DNA from: Carex sylvatica
Taxonomy: Eukaryota > Streptophyta > Magnoliopsida > Poales > Cyperaceae
Length of the DNA stretch: 64,000 nucleotides
Direction of reading: 5' to 3'
Assembly (NCBI GenBank): GCA_964058845.1
Contig: CAXKVR010000016.1
Coordinates: forward strand, 248,001-312,000
This document shows positions 49,457 through 60,866 of this stretch, piece by piece. A model generated the notes under the pieces. The model saw only the letters and a list, made by a program, of their open reading frames with translations. It did not search any database and was not told the origin of the DNA. Position 1 is the first letter of the stretch, and every line of letters begins with the position of its first letter. The translations under genes and the position numbers were made by a program.

Positions 49457-50399
49457 CTATAATAATTACTTTAGTACTTAATAAACTATATAAATGATTA
49501 TTAAAATTAAAAATCGTAAGAAATAGAAAAATTTATTATAGGAACTATTATAAATTTATTTTAGTACTTAATAAACTATATAAATGATTATTAAAATTAA
49601 AATTAAAATTACTAAATTAAGCAAATACCTATGAACTATAAAACACACATGAATAGATAAATTAAGAAATAGATAAAATAAGAGATTAATAAATTATCTA
49701 ATTTATCATTTCTTGCAAAATACACTTAACAAACTAATAAAATTAAATCTAATTAATTCAATTCATTTTCATAATAAATTAAAAAAATAAGTACTTACAT
49801 TACCTAAATTACTTGCATTACTAAAAATCCAAAATGAATGAACTATGAACTTTACGCTAAAATATTCTCAAAATAATATTACGAATTATTCATATCTAAT
49901 AAATTGCAACTAATCTCAACAATAATTAAAATAATACTATCAACTCTCTCAATTATATGCTATGGACTAATTTAAATAAATAAATTAAACGAAATTAATT
50001 TTATCATGTCAAATGGTCTAAAAATAAATTAATTGTTGTAAACTCTAATTTATCAATTCTTTTAAATTACAATTAACAAACTAATAAAATTCACTATAAT
50101 TAGATAACAAATTAAATTAAAACTTATTATTAATTAATTTCTATACTAATTTATTTTAATTTTATATAAATAAAAAAATTACCTGGAAAAAATGAGAGAA
50201 GCGGCAGAGGAGAGAACGGCAGCAGTAGAGGAGAGGGATTTGGACGGGCTATTGTATTCCATCCTAGCACCGACACCTTTTTTTTTTTCGTAGGGGCAGA
50301 CAGCGAAACCCTTTCGCTTTTTTTTTCTTTTTGTTCTCCGAAGGAAGACAGAGAGAGACAGAGAGAGTGTTTGGTAGGGAGGGGTTAGAAGAAGAGTAT

Positions 50400-50600
50400 G
50401 GGACGGGTTGGATTATCCCGTCCCTTTTTTTTTCGCTTTTTTCGGGACGGGTCCACCCTTCCCGGCTCGTTTTTTTTAAAAATTAATTAATTTATTTATT
50501 TTCATTTTTTCGGGACGGATCCACCCTTCCTGGTCTGTTTTTTTTTTTTTTTTTCGGGACGGGTCCACCCTTTCCGGCCCGTTTTTTTTTTTTCTTCCGC
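50400..50600. repeat. Right subterminal repeats of MULE 2
   Basis: Units of CGGGACGG(G/A)TCCACCCTT type followed by CCCGGC lie near 50442, 50510 and 50555, separated by T-rich linkers. They are inverted with respect to the left block. Confidence 0.7.
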
Positions 50601-50759
50601 TTAATCCTATTAACAGCTAATCAGAATGCATTTCGGGACGAGGTAATCTGTCCCGTCCTATGGGACGGATTAACACCGCCCGTTCTACTCATATTTCGAC
50701 AAAAATTAAAATCAGTATCGATATTTTATTTATTTAATTTCTATTATTAAAAGAATCGA

Positions 50760-51918
50760 TATAATATATTATATCGTATCGTACATGTGTACATGTGATG
50801 TGATGTCACATAACATGCACTGAGCTTAGAAGCTCAAACTTAATTAGGGTAGCTATAGCTATGTGTATTTTAGTCCATTCAAAACGTGCCTATTATATTT
50901 ATATGCAAACTTTAATTTTTGTTCCGGTTAACTAGTGACTAGTCCATTTTAACATACAAGAGAAAATGGATGGAATTGAATTGAATTGAATTGAATTGAA
51001 TGATCCTATATATCAACTTCGTACAATTACAGACCCGAATAGAAGAGAAGAAAGAAAAGGAGGGCCCGCGGATTAGTTCGATTGCATTGTTTGTTGTGTC
51101 GTATCTGTTTTGGACTGTCCCATTAACCATATATATATATTTTTTAATCTTACAAGTTACAATAATTGTTTATTATATGTTTATGAACACATCTTTAATT
51201 AGTTTCATTGTTAGTTTCTAATTTTATTTGAGTTAACTTGAAATTATTATCGAAATTATCAATGTAAACTGTACATTAATTGACGATAAATGGACAATAG
51301 AGTTGAAGTGTTGAACTTCTAATGATATCTTATTATTTCTTAATTAGTTAGGTTGATCAATAATGTCATAGCTAGTTTGATAACACTCTTCACTCTCACA
51401 CAGACTGCCAATTTTCAAGTCTTTGAATTGGACTGAGATTTTAATTTGTCCACCTAATTAAGTGTTGTTTTTGTGTTTTTGAAGTTTAAACATTTGATTT
51501 CAATATGTTCTCTAAGCACATAATTTTAAAATGGAGAACGTATTGAACGTTTCAAAATGACTGTTTGAATTTTGAAAATGCAAAAACCATATATATACAA
51601 TTTGTTGGATGAAAATCTTTATTCAAATACTTAGATATTAACCAGTCTATATATCCTTTACATGATCGATGCAGAATATTTTGAGAGAGTCCGGATCCTC
51701 TAATGTATCTCCAATTTTGAGTTTGAATTAAAAACCGTCAAATCAAAATCTGAATCAATTTGATCCGATCGAGATAAAATATACATATTTATTTAATATC
51801 TATGTCAAAACAAAACAAAACAAAAAAAATCGAACGGTACGGATCTAAACTCAAAATATGAGTTACTTTAGGTGATATTAATTTGGAGGGTTTCATCAAG
51901 TGAAGGACGGAAAATTGA
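50760..51918. other. Intergenic DNA, no gene seen
   Basis: AT-rich sequence with a short (GAATT)n run at 50973-51000. A single arm of the local hairpin family may be recognisable near 51490-51590 (TTCTCTAAGCACAT). Nothing else can be supported. Confidence 0.5.
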
Positions 51919-52327
51919 ATTTAGATGCAATTTTTTTTAGTTACCACCCCAATAAATCAGAATTAAATGAATACCACCCATTAATTATGAATTTAGATTT
52001 CGCCACATTCGCAGATTGAATCCGCGTACGGATCCCAAACCTGTTCGCGTACTGGGCCTGCGGACCGATCCAGGCGCAGATTGAGCCTGCGCACCGATCC
52101 GTTGGTGTATTGGGTCTGCGCACGTGTTAGGTTTAGACTAAATACGCAGCAGATCAGTTCTGTCTTTCATTTCTCCACTCATTCTTCACCAAGGCTGCTG
52201 CATAAGTGCATTTTTTTTAATATTTTCATCCTTTTTTTAAAACAATTATTTTTGTAGTATTTTTTAATTTAGTGCATTATTTTGTAATATTATGTTCATT
52301 CAACCAATTATGATTGGGATTGCTTGA

Positions 52328-52479
52328 TATTTTGGTAGTGAAATATTACAAGGACCAAATAGTGCTTATTATAACGACCAAATGCCGAAAATGTTCAATA
52401 TCGGCTTAAATTTGTATTTTAGAGGTATAAATAGGGAAGTGTACCAACAACTTCGTATTGACCACCGTAATTATTGACC
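52328..52479 (+). pseudogene. MuDR N-terminal fragment in MULE 3
   Basis: The frame reads YFGSEILQGPNSAYYNDQMP and ends REVYQQLRIDHRNY before a stop. It resembles the YFGGEIRHG start of the MuDR copies in MULEs 1 and 2 and the usual MuDR N-terminal region, but is clearly from a different lineage. Everything downstream, including the catalytic domain, is missing. Confidence 0.55.
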
Positions 52480-52779
52480 AACGTCCTTTGTGAAGTCCCC
52501 GTACTCCACACCCGTCACAGCCCGTCCATTAATAGGTAGTCCCCAGAGACAACTGACATCCTGGAGAGACACCGTAATCTCTCCAACGGACAGGTGGAAT
52601 GTGTGTGTCTCCGTTCGCCACCTCTCGACCAACGCAGATAGAAGAGCGACATCTGTGACAATGGGGGTCAGCTGTGAGACATGCCACAGACCCAAACTCT
52701 TTAATGCGGGAGCGTATTGGTCGTCGTAGATGATACTCATCTGATTGTTCCGCGTCGTCGTCAAGGTATGAGTCGGCAT
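52471..52779 (-). pseudogene. PMD fragment in MULE 3
   Basis: A 102-codon frame contains LLSALVERWRTETHTFHLSV, GEITVSLQDVSCLWGLPING and RAVTG, the N-terminal third of the plant mobile domain. It is similar to, but distinct from, the MULE 1 protein. It stops right where the MuDR fragment ends on the other strand, so one deletion removed the distal parts of both genes. Confidence 0.82.
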
Positions 52780-53912
52780 TCAATTTCAAAACAAATAAAC
52801 ATAACTTACCTATTTTTATCTAAATGAAAATGAAAATTATTTGCATTTCTCAAATTGTAAACTTACATATGCATTTCTGATCTTTTGCTCCTCGAATTTA
52901 TACTGGCAAAGATGACTAATACTCTTTTCTGTCATATTTGAAAATATGGTACGGATCGTGATAAATCCAACTGTAAATCATCTTGCGTATGATTTTGATT
53001 GCTACCGTTGATTGACACTATACTAACATCAAATTTATCAATTTTGTTAACTTTGGTCTCTATCGATAATTTCAAACAATACAAATCTAATAATAATACA
53101 AATATCTATGGTAATTCAATAATATATCACTATTCTTGGATGAATCGGTAAAATATCATACAATCTACGCTAATTCGAAAAAAAAAATTCCGAATTGGTG
53201 CATTTCTATATTTTGATCTAAATACAACAATGTAATAATCATAATAATAATATATTATAATTTTTGGACATTTTTTAAATTGATACATTTCTAAATTCTA
53301 AATATAATTTCTAAATTCTAAATACAATTCTTAATTCTAAATTGGTCTAAATACATAAATATTTTGGTACCCATAAACTACTGTTTAATAAAAAATGTAC
53401 ACAAATAATAATATATTATAAATGACACAAATATTTACAAATATACTACAATACTATTTTGGTCTAATTTACATAAATATTTACAAAACTACAAAAAATA
53501 ATTGATGTAATTTACAATATACTACTATTTTAGTACTCAACTCAACTAAACTACTTAATAAAACTAAACTACTTAAAAAAAAAAAAATTATCTTTTACTG
53601 TGCTCTGGTGCGCAGATGGGGACAGTTCGGCTCGGATGGTAAAAATGAGTGCGAAGCGTCTCTTTATCCGTATCTACCGTGTGCGCAGATCAGGGGTGCG
53701 AACAGGTCGGTGCGCCGACCCAATACGCGAACGGGTCGGTGCACAGACCCAATCTGCGAGCGTATCGGTCCGCAGGCCCAGTATGCGAACGGGTTCGGTA
53801 TCCGTGCACTGATTCAATCTCCGAACGTGGCGAAATCTGAATTCAGAATTAATGGATGGTATTTATTTAATTCTGATTTATTGGGTGATAACTAAAAAAA
53901 CAGATTTAGATG

Positions 53913-56900
53913 TGGGAGAAAATAAATCTTCCACAAAAGATAACATGGCACACTTCATCGTATTGCTTAATTATAATTTATAAATTAAACTAGTAATATT
54001 TCATCATCATTATCTAAACAAGACATTTTAATTAATTTTCTACTCCTTGCTTCTTAAAAATTCCAACTTTTTTGGTTTTTTTGGACAAAAATCCAAAGCA
54101 GTTGACAAGTTTAAAGTCAGACAAAATAATTTTGTTTGTCATGATGATTGAATATTAATTTAAAGTGAGACAAGTAAAACATGCAACATCTCTACCACAC
54201 GCAACGCAAGTACGTACGTATACGTAGAATATATATATATTTTTGCTAACTTGCTGTCGGATACATCATCCATGTAGATGGAGTAAACCCCGGGAAGTAA
54301 GTAACTTGCTATCTACAACTTTTATTACAAGTAGACAAAAATATTTATTGGTATAACTAGTAAGTTCTAAACTGTTTTGAATTAATTAATACATATCATA
54401 TCCTGAGTTTTTTACAAGTAGAAATTTTTTTTTAGGGATAATTAAGGAACAACTCAATTATACATAAACGTATATTTGGTTGTTAAAATTTAAGAATAAA
54501 CATGTGCCTGCTTCTGATTCAATGTAGCTTTGTTATTGTTAGTTGAGATGTTTCGATGCTCAGTTAAAATAGTTTGATTAGTGTCAAGACGCACGTGTGA
54601 GCCCTTGATCCGCATAATATTTAAATTGTTTGTGGGAATTTTTACGTGGATCGAACGGTTCCAATCGAGCATGGGATAGAGGGCTGGGGGTAGACACTTA
54701 AATTTGATACAGAGCATTAAATTTGATAACGGCTCCAATCGAACACTCCGTTTGATACAAAGCGTTTGATTTGAAACGAAGTGTTCCAATTTGCCTAATT
54801 TTGTCAATAAAATCGATATGTACCCAATCTATCTACATGCTAATGACTGTAACAGTAACATATATCTCCTTGAAGAAAAATTGGGGTTTAGATTCCAGCA
54901 GTGCTTGGGCCAGGGATGAAATTTAAATGCCAATTTCAGGGGTAGATACATAAAATTTAAAAAGTAAGAAGTTTTTGCATATAAATGTGCGGATCCGCGC
55001 AAGCTTTACCGTGTTAATTTTGTTACGATCGGAGGCAGAATTGGGTTGAATTCAAGCCAATTTTGACTTAGTCAAATGGAACGAAGGAGAGGGAGGAGAT
55101 CAGGGCAGTTCGGGCATGGCAGAGGTGGTAACGGTCAGCGAGATTAAGTCAGTTGAAGCACTGACAATGGGACCGGGTTGTAAGAAAGGGAAGCCGACTG
55201 TTGAAACGACTGAAGCGTTTAAACAATTATACGCTCACTGCGTAGTGAGCCCAGCGTGTCAGAAGGAGAAGGATGATGTGGTCCATGTAAGAGTTGATAT
55301 GGCAAGCGGAGATTCAATCAAGCAATTCAACTAATGGATCTGATTGGTTCCAGCTCAGGAAGCGTTGCATATATAAACATAATTAGTCTAGGAATTAGTA
55401 TTATGAAATCCATTGTTTGATCTTTACAATTTTTTTCTAGTCTTTACTTTCTTGTTCTTCTACTATACTCTTTATCAGTTCAATCAAAATTATTAGTTTT
55501 ATCAATTGAATTCGCAATTCCTTGTGTCTACCTGGATTGAGGGTCATTACAAATTTGAACTTAATTTTAGGTAAGCAAAAGAATATTATTGTCTTTATTT
55601 GAGATGGTAAACATGATAAGTGACATGCCGTGCCGTGCGTGCATGTATAGGCAATATAGTTCCTTATCTTTCCAAGTGCCCGAATCAACAATCCAGATTT
55701 ATTCTTAATCGCTGCCTATTTGGAATGGCGCAAGGGTATAATATTATTTGTATTTTGACATTCGTGTCAAGTTAAAAGAATGGTCCTAGACCGTCCGTTT
55801 CAATTGTACACAATCAGGTAACCTAAGAGAATGTGAATTCTTTGTGTGTGTGGGTGGGTGGGGGGGGGGGGGGGGGGGGGGGGGGTGGGAGCTTTATTTA
55901 GTTTTAATTATAGAAGAAAATTGATATAGAGGTCTTAATGAATATTTCGTCTATTCTTCCCTCCCATTAACGACTTAACTAGTTAATTGATCTAACTATT
56001 TCTCCATTTATCTTCTTTCTGCCTTTTTCTTTCCCTTTCCCTGCTCTTTTATTGTTCGCTGAAAATACAGCCATGATCTCTGCGATCTTTTCTGCCTTTC
56101 CCTGCTCTTTTATTGTTTGCTGAAAATACAACCATGATCTCTCCGGTCTCTCATCCTTCAACCACCACGTGTCAGATCTCTTCACCGATCTCACCTCCGA
56201 TTCGTCCTCCGCGTTGTCTCTAATATCTAACCTGAATGCGGAGGCTCCTCGATGGAGAGAAACAAATTGGAAAGAACAAGATTTATCACCAGCGCAAGTT
56301 CTAGTTTTTCAAGTAAAAGGCCACGATCCTCACTGAGATCACCGAAAGGATCCAGTGCTGCTTTAGCAGTAGACACAAGATCGACATTGGTTGCGACGAT
56401 GGTATTATTGGTCTCAGCTCGTAGCTTTAAGCTTTCAAGCGTGTTTCAGAGAAAGCTAAACACTGCCCGTGCGGTGCTTGAAGAAATGCCTAATAAAGGA
56501 GTTAAACATGGTGTATATTCCAGATGTCTATACTTGAAGAAGATTGGCTATTGCAAGAATGTGATCTATAAGGAGGTTATGCCTGTAGACAAGTTAAAGT
56601 CTTTTCTCTCTATATTTAGGATCATAATTCTTACAAACAAGCCCTTAATTATTATTTTTTAATATTTTTGAGGTTTGTACTGCTTATATTACAATCAGCT
56701 AGAATTGAAATTGTTGTTATTTTAAAATAACTTTGCTTGTTTAAAGTATGATGAATCACAAAAAAATAGTACAAGCAAAGAAGAATCTATTTAGCTAAGC
56801 AAAGATGTCTAGCCATATCATTCTCCCTCTTGAGAAAGTTCATCAAAATGATTTCTAGTGATGCATAAGGTAATTCATGTGATGATTTTCTTTTGCAAGT

Positions 56901-57719
56901 AGAAGCAATATTTTCTTCAGACTTTTCATTGGTATTCATAACTTCTCTCTGCAACTAAAAAATAATGTAAAAGATGTAGGTATTGCTAATAAACTTATAT
57001 ATTGGTTATGATTGGAAAGTTGTGGGCTGAATAATGGGAAAACCATCGTGGAATGTACCAGGCTATTGCAACAACTGGGGGATAATGTTTATCTTACATA
57101 CATCACAAGGGAAGCCCTACTGGAGCCACATGCCTTGGCTAATAATGCGAGGAGAAATAGAAGCACAATAAGAGGAATGGTAGACGAGGAATTTAGACAA
57201 CATATGGGTATTGGAGAGAGGATCAATGGGTAGATGTTTGTGTGGGATATATCACTTGAATTCGCACCTCTTTGAAAGGATACAAGGAGCGGTGAAGATA
57301 CTGGTAAATGGAGTTCAGGAGATGAACCAGGGGCAAGATCGTAATTACTTTTGGTAAGGAATTGAAGAGCAATAATTGGGGGCTGGGGCGCATAAGTCAA
57401 ATGGGAGAAGAAATCAAATATTCTGATAAGGAGTGACTGTCAGGAAATGAATGGTGGAAATTACCAAGAGACCCTCCAACTTTGAATATTTCACATGTGT
57501 GAATGAAGGAGTAGTTTATTTTCTAAGTTTACTTTTAGAATTATTAATGATTTGGTAGCACTTTTATTTTCTTACTTTTTCAATTTTACGATATTGTAAT
57601 AGTTTTAGAGTTTTTAATATAATTCACCTACTTAGATTAGCAATTTTAATTAGATTGTTACTTTGATTGTTACTTTGGCATGAGTTTAGTTTATTGATTT
57701 TTTTGTTATTTTGGTTGTT
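53913..57719. other. Intergenic DNA with no supportable gene
   Basis: Several short frames exist, for example 55116-55334 (+), 56252-56662 (+) and 57012-57233 (+). None shows a known domain, a splice structure or frame continuity. A direct duplication of about 70 bp lies at 56020-56150 (CCCTGCTCTTTTATTGTT with CATGATCTCT). The stretch 55980-57450 could be a decayed gene, but I cannot name it. Confidence 0.4.
55860..55885 (+). repeat. Poly-G tract, 26 G
   Basis: A run of 26 G preceded by a (GTGG)n stretch. It is the longest of three G runs over 20 in the window, and its exact length may be uncertain. Confidence 0.7.
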
Positions 57720-59345
57720 TGGTATTTTAGATATGAATAAATAATTTTTTATATATTAATATTTGTGCATATAGATTATAGACATCCATACTTGCATCCA
57801 GTTATTTTAGAAATATGTTAGGTACCTTAGGTATGAATACTTGCATTACGAATGTATAAATATTTGCTCGATATTGTATGAATACCTGTATTCTAGATTT
57901 TTAAAAATTGTCTTATCGTCGTATTTGTATCGTATCTATATCGTATCTGATACGATATCCGTACATGTATCCATACAACATAGTATACAATGTAAATATT
58001 AGTACATAAATGCACATGTGTGAATACTTTTCAAATTACGTATTAATACAACCAAACACCAAATAGAGTAATTTGTAAAAAAAATATTAAATTAAGATAC
58101 TTTTGTACGTAACAATTCATTCTTCAGTTATAAATATAAATACTTACATTATGAGGTATGAATACTTACAATACTTAATATTAATACTTTCAAACGTCAT
58201 CTAGTTTCACAAGCAAAAAAAATAGAGAATATGTTAGATACAAATACTTGATATACGAACTATTCACACTTACATGACAATGTATAAATACTTGCAATAC
58301 TTGATATTAATACTTTCAGACATCATCCAGTGTCATGTGAAAAAAAATGATAGAATTTGTTAGATACAAACACTTGATACGTAAACTATTCACACTTGCA
58401 TGACGACGTATGAATACTTGCAATACTTTATATTATTACTTTCAGATATCATTTGGTGTCATATGAAAAAAAAATAGAATTTGTTAGATACATATACTTG
58501 ATACATGAACTATTTACACTTACATGAGGAGGTATGAATACTTGCATACTTTATATTAGTACTTTCAAACGTCATCTGATACTAAAAGAAAAAAAAAATG
58601 TTGATAAACTATTTTAGATAAAACACTTGATACATAAATTATTAACATTTGCATGACAAGGTATGAATACTTGTAATATTTTAAATTAATACTTTCATAC
58701 ATCATCCCGTGCCATATGAAAATAAAAATAAAAATAAAAATTTCATAGATTATGTTAGTTACTAACACTTGACATATGAACTATTTACACTTGCATGACG
58801 ATGTATAAATACTTGCACTACTTAATATTAATATTTTTAGACGTCATCATATGTCATATGAGAAAAAAAGTTGATAAAATATGTTAGGTACTAACATTTC
58901 AGATATGAATTATATACACATGCATTACGAGATATAAATACTTGAACGATGAGGTATAAATACTTGCTCGCCAAGATATGAATAGTTACACGCCGATGTA
59001 TGAATACTTGCACGCCGAGATATGAATAGTTACACGCCGATGTATGAATACTTGCACGCCGAGATATGAATACTTGTATGACGGACAACCCGAAAGTACG
59101 TCATTATGGATCTCATTTGAAAAATAAAATTACGTAGAAGACGTCCATAATTTTAAATTTGCAAATTTCCTCATAGGTCGTGAGAAATATTGACGATATT
59201 GAACGGAGAAAAAAAAAATCCAACTTTAAAAGCGTGTAAAAGATGTGTGTGTGATGTGTCCAATTTTTTTTTTTAAATACTTGGTATCTTAGATATGAAT
59301 ACTTAATATATTATATATTAACACTTGCGCGCATAAGTATTCATA
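57720..59345. repeat. GAATACTT-rich tandem repeats and inverted 245-bp family unit
   Basis: From about 58180 to 58900, units of roughly 125-140 bp repeat (TTAGATACAAACACTTGATA and TGAATACTTGCAATACTT, then ATCATC with GTGTCATATGA). From 58930 to 59090 shorter units of the type CACGCCGA(G/T)(A/G)TATGAATA follow. The part at 59090-59330 is the reverse complement of the unit at 9370-9600. The two regions probably mark related elements in opposite orientation. No coding region is present. Confidence 0.7.
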
Positions 59346-60866
59346 TTTGCACGCGTCAGTTATAAAATTTATCAAATATTAGATAATTTTTTAAGTAATT
59401 AATAAAGTTTAATTAGTTAATAGTCTTTACAATTAATTATTAACTGAAGAATAGTTAATCAATTCTTTTTTTATTTTTAGTTTGGATTTTATTGAATTGA
59501 GTGAAGATTCTTCAAAGAGGAGGCTAAAAAGCTTGGGGCCTACTCTTTAGTCTTTACCGATATAGATATAGAGGACATAATACTAATCCCGAATTTATAG
59601 TTGGGTTGGGGCCTCACTCTTTAGTCTTTTACCGATTCTGCCCTCTATGTTTGCATTTGCACAGTTGCACTTGCCAATTGCCAATTGCCATGCCCATGCC
59701 CATGCCCATGCCCATGCGGCGTTGAATTGAATTGATCCTCCCACCAATCCCAACTGGCAGTTTCGGTGGGACCCAGACCCCAGTACAGGTAGGATCGATC
59801 AGGATTCATGATCATAAAAAAAAAGGTGTATAAAATCGGGAGAAGCACAAGGCGCCACGCAATTCGCAGCCAGAGATCAAAACCGAACCGACAAATACCC
59901 TGCTTTCCTGTTTCTGTTATAATACATGCAACTTTATTGCGGGTTCAAATTTGTTTATATAAACCCGCTTCAGGGTTTTCAGTTAAGAATGAGTGACAAT
60001 AAATATGAATCCGATAATTTCCCTCTTTCGTTTCGCTCTCCTCTCCTCTCCTCTCCTCTCCTCTCCTCGTCAGAAATAAATAATAATAATCGATTCGCGT
60101 TGCACAATTAACTTCTTCCTTTCTCTCGCTTCTCTCTTTCTCTCTCGCTCTATTTATCTGAATGGAATAGATTGGGTTGGAGACTCGTAAAATTTGGGAG
60201 AGATTTGAGAAAGAGATCTATCTAGCTCTCGATTCGCGTGGAAAGCCAGTTTTGTTTTTTAAGATTTTGGTGCTTGTGAATGTTAGGAGCCGCTCTCTTT
60301 CTCATATCCACACGAACCTTGCTGTTAATTTATTCGTGAGGTCATCTTCCCTTCCCTTTTGTTTCGTCTTTTTGTTTTTTTTCCCCTTTTTGAAATTTTA
60401 AGGCCAACAGAAAGAAAGAAAGCCTATTATATTAAACAAATCAACTCTCATCTCATCTCATCTCATCTCATCTCATCTCATAGAAAGAAAGAAAGAAAGA
60501 AGATTCCTCCCAATTCCATCTTCCCTTCTCTCTCTGTCGTCTCAATCCCCAAATTCATTCAGGCTTTCCCAAATTTTATTCACCTCAATCCAATTTCCTT
60601 CAAATCTCATCATTTCCGACCCCAATTTTATGGTTGCGGTGGCCACCGGGGTGCGGCGGCCAGGGTCCCACCGCAGGCGCTCATCGCCATTGACCCTTAA
60701 GCAGCGATCGGCTAACAAATCCAAGCAGCAGCAGCAGCAGCAGCAGCAGCAGGCTTTACTTCTATCTTCACCAACGGATTCCCTTACGAATTCCCAATCT
60801 GAGGAAGAATCAAATTGCACCATGGCTGCCTTGGAATGCATGCTGGGACTGGCACGGGTTTTTGGG
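59346..60866 (+). promoter_or_regulatory. Upstream region and probable 5' leader of the PP2C gene
   Basis: Simple repeats are frequent: a CCAATTG/CCATGC hexamer run at 59673-59718, (CTCTC)n at 60039-60068, (CTCAT)n at 60445-60481 and (GAAA)n just after. The frame of the PP2C is open from an ATG at 60630, and this stretch includes nine CAG codons at about 60725-60751. Whether this is coding or leader is unresolved. No other gene is seen. Confidence 0.5.

Larger units (their letters stand above)
44844..50759. mobile_element. Mutator-like element 2, 5.9 kb, inverted copy of MULE 1
   Basis: The ends are of the MULE 1 type (CCGATTTTTTTAATAAT on the left; the right end is slightly eroded). The gene order is inverted relative to MULE 1: MuDR on the plus strand first, PMD remnant on the minus strand second. 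The PMD gene has lost exons 1-5, a deletion equivalent to about 2.45 kb of MULE 1 (about 25585-28035). The flanking words TATCATATCA and TATAATATAT match at only 7 of 10 positions, so the target duplication is eroded or the boundary is off by a base or two. Confidence 0.9.
51928..53903. mobile_element. Mutator-like element 3, 1.98 kb, with gene fragments
   Basis: A 9-bp duplication, ATTTAGATG, flanks it at 51919-51927 and 53904-53912. Terminal inverted repeats of about 200 bp share TTTTTAGTTA(C/T)CAC and CCCAATAAATCAGAATTAAA. They also contain tandem GC-rich subterminal units (GGTCGGTGCGCCGACCCAAT type). The terminal sequence is unrelated to MULEs 1 and 2. Inside are an N-terminal MuDR fragment (+) and a PMD fragment (-) in convergent order, the same layout as in MULE 1. 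It is a non-autonomous deletion derivative. Confidence 0.9.

Noticed and set aside
52490..52789. Alternative frames over the MULE 3 PMD fragment
   Set aside because: Only the minus-strand frame ending at 52471 gives plant mobile domain motifs; the others are shadows.
55116..55334. 72-aa open frame with ATG in a GC-richer patch
   Set aside because: No recognisable domain, splice partner or related copy was seen, so it is not reported as a gene.
56252..56662. 136-aa plus-strand frame and minus-strand frames in the same place
   Set aside because: Neither strand shows a known domain. The minus strand has plausible composition but meets stops quickly, so a decayed gene is possible but not supportable.
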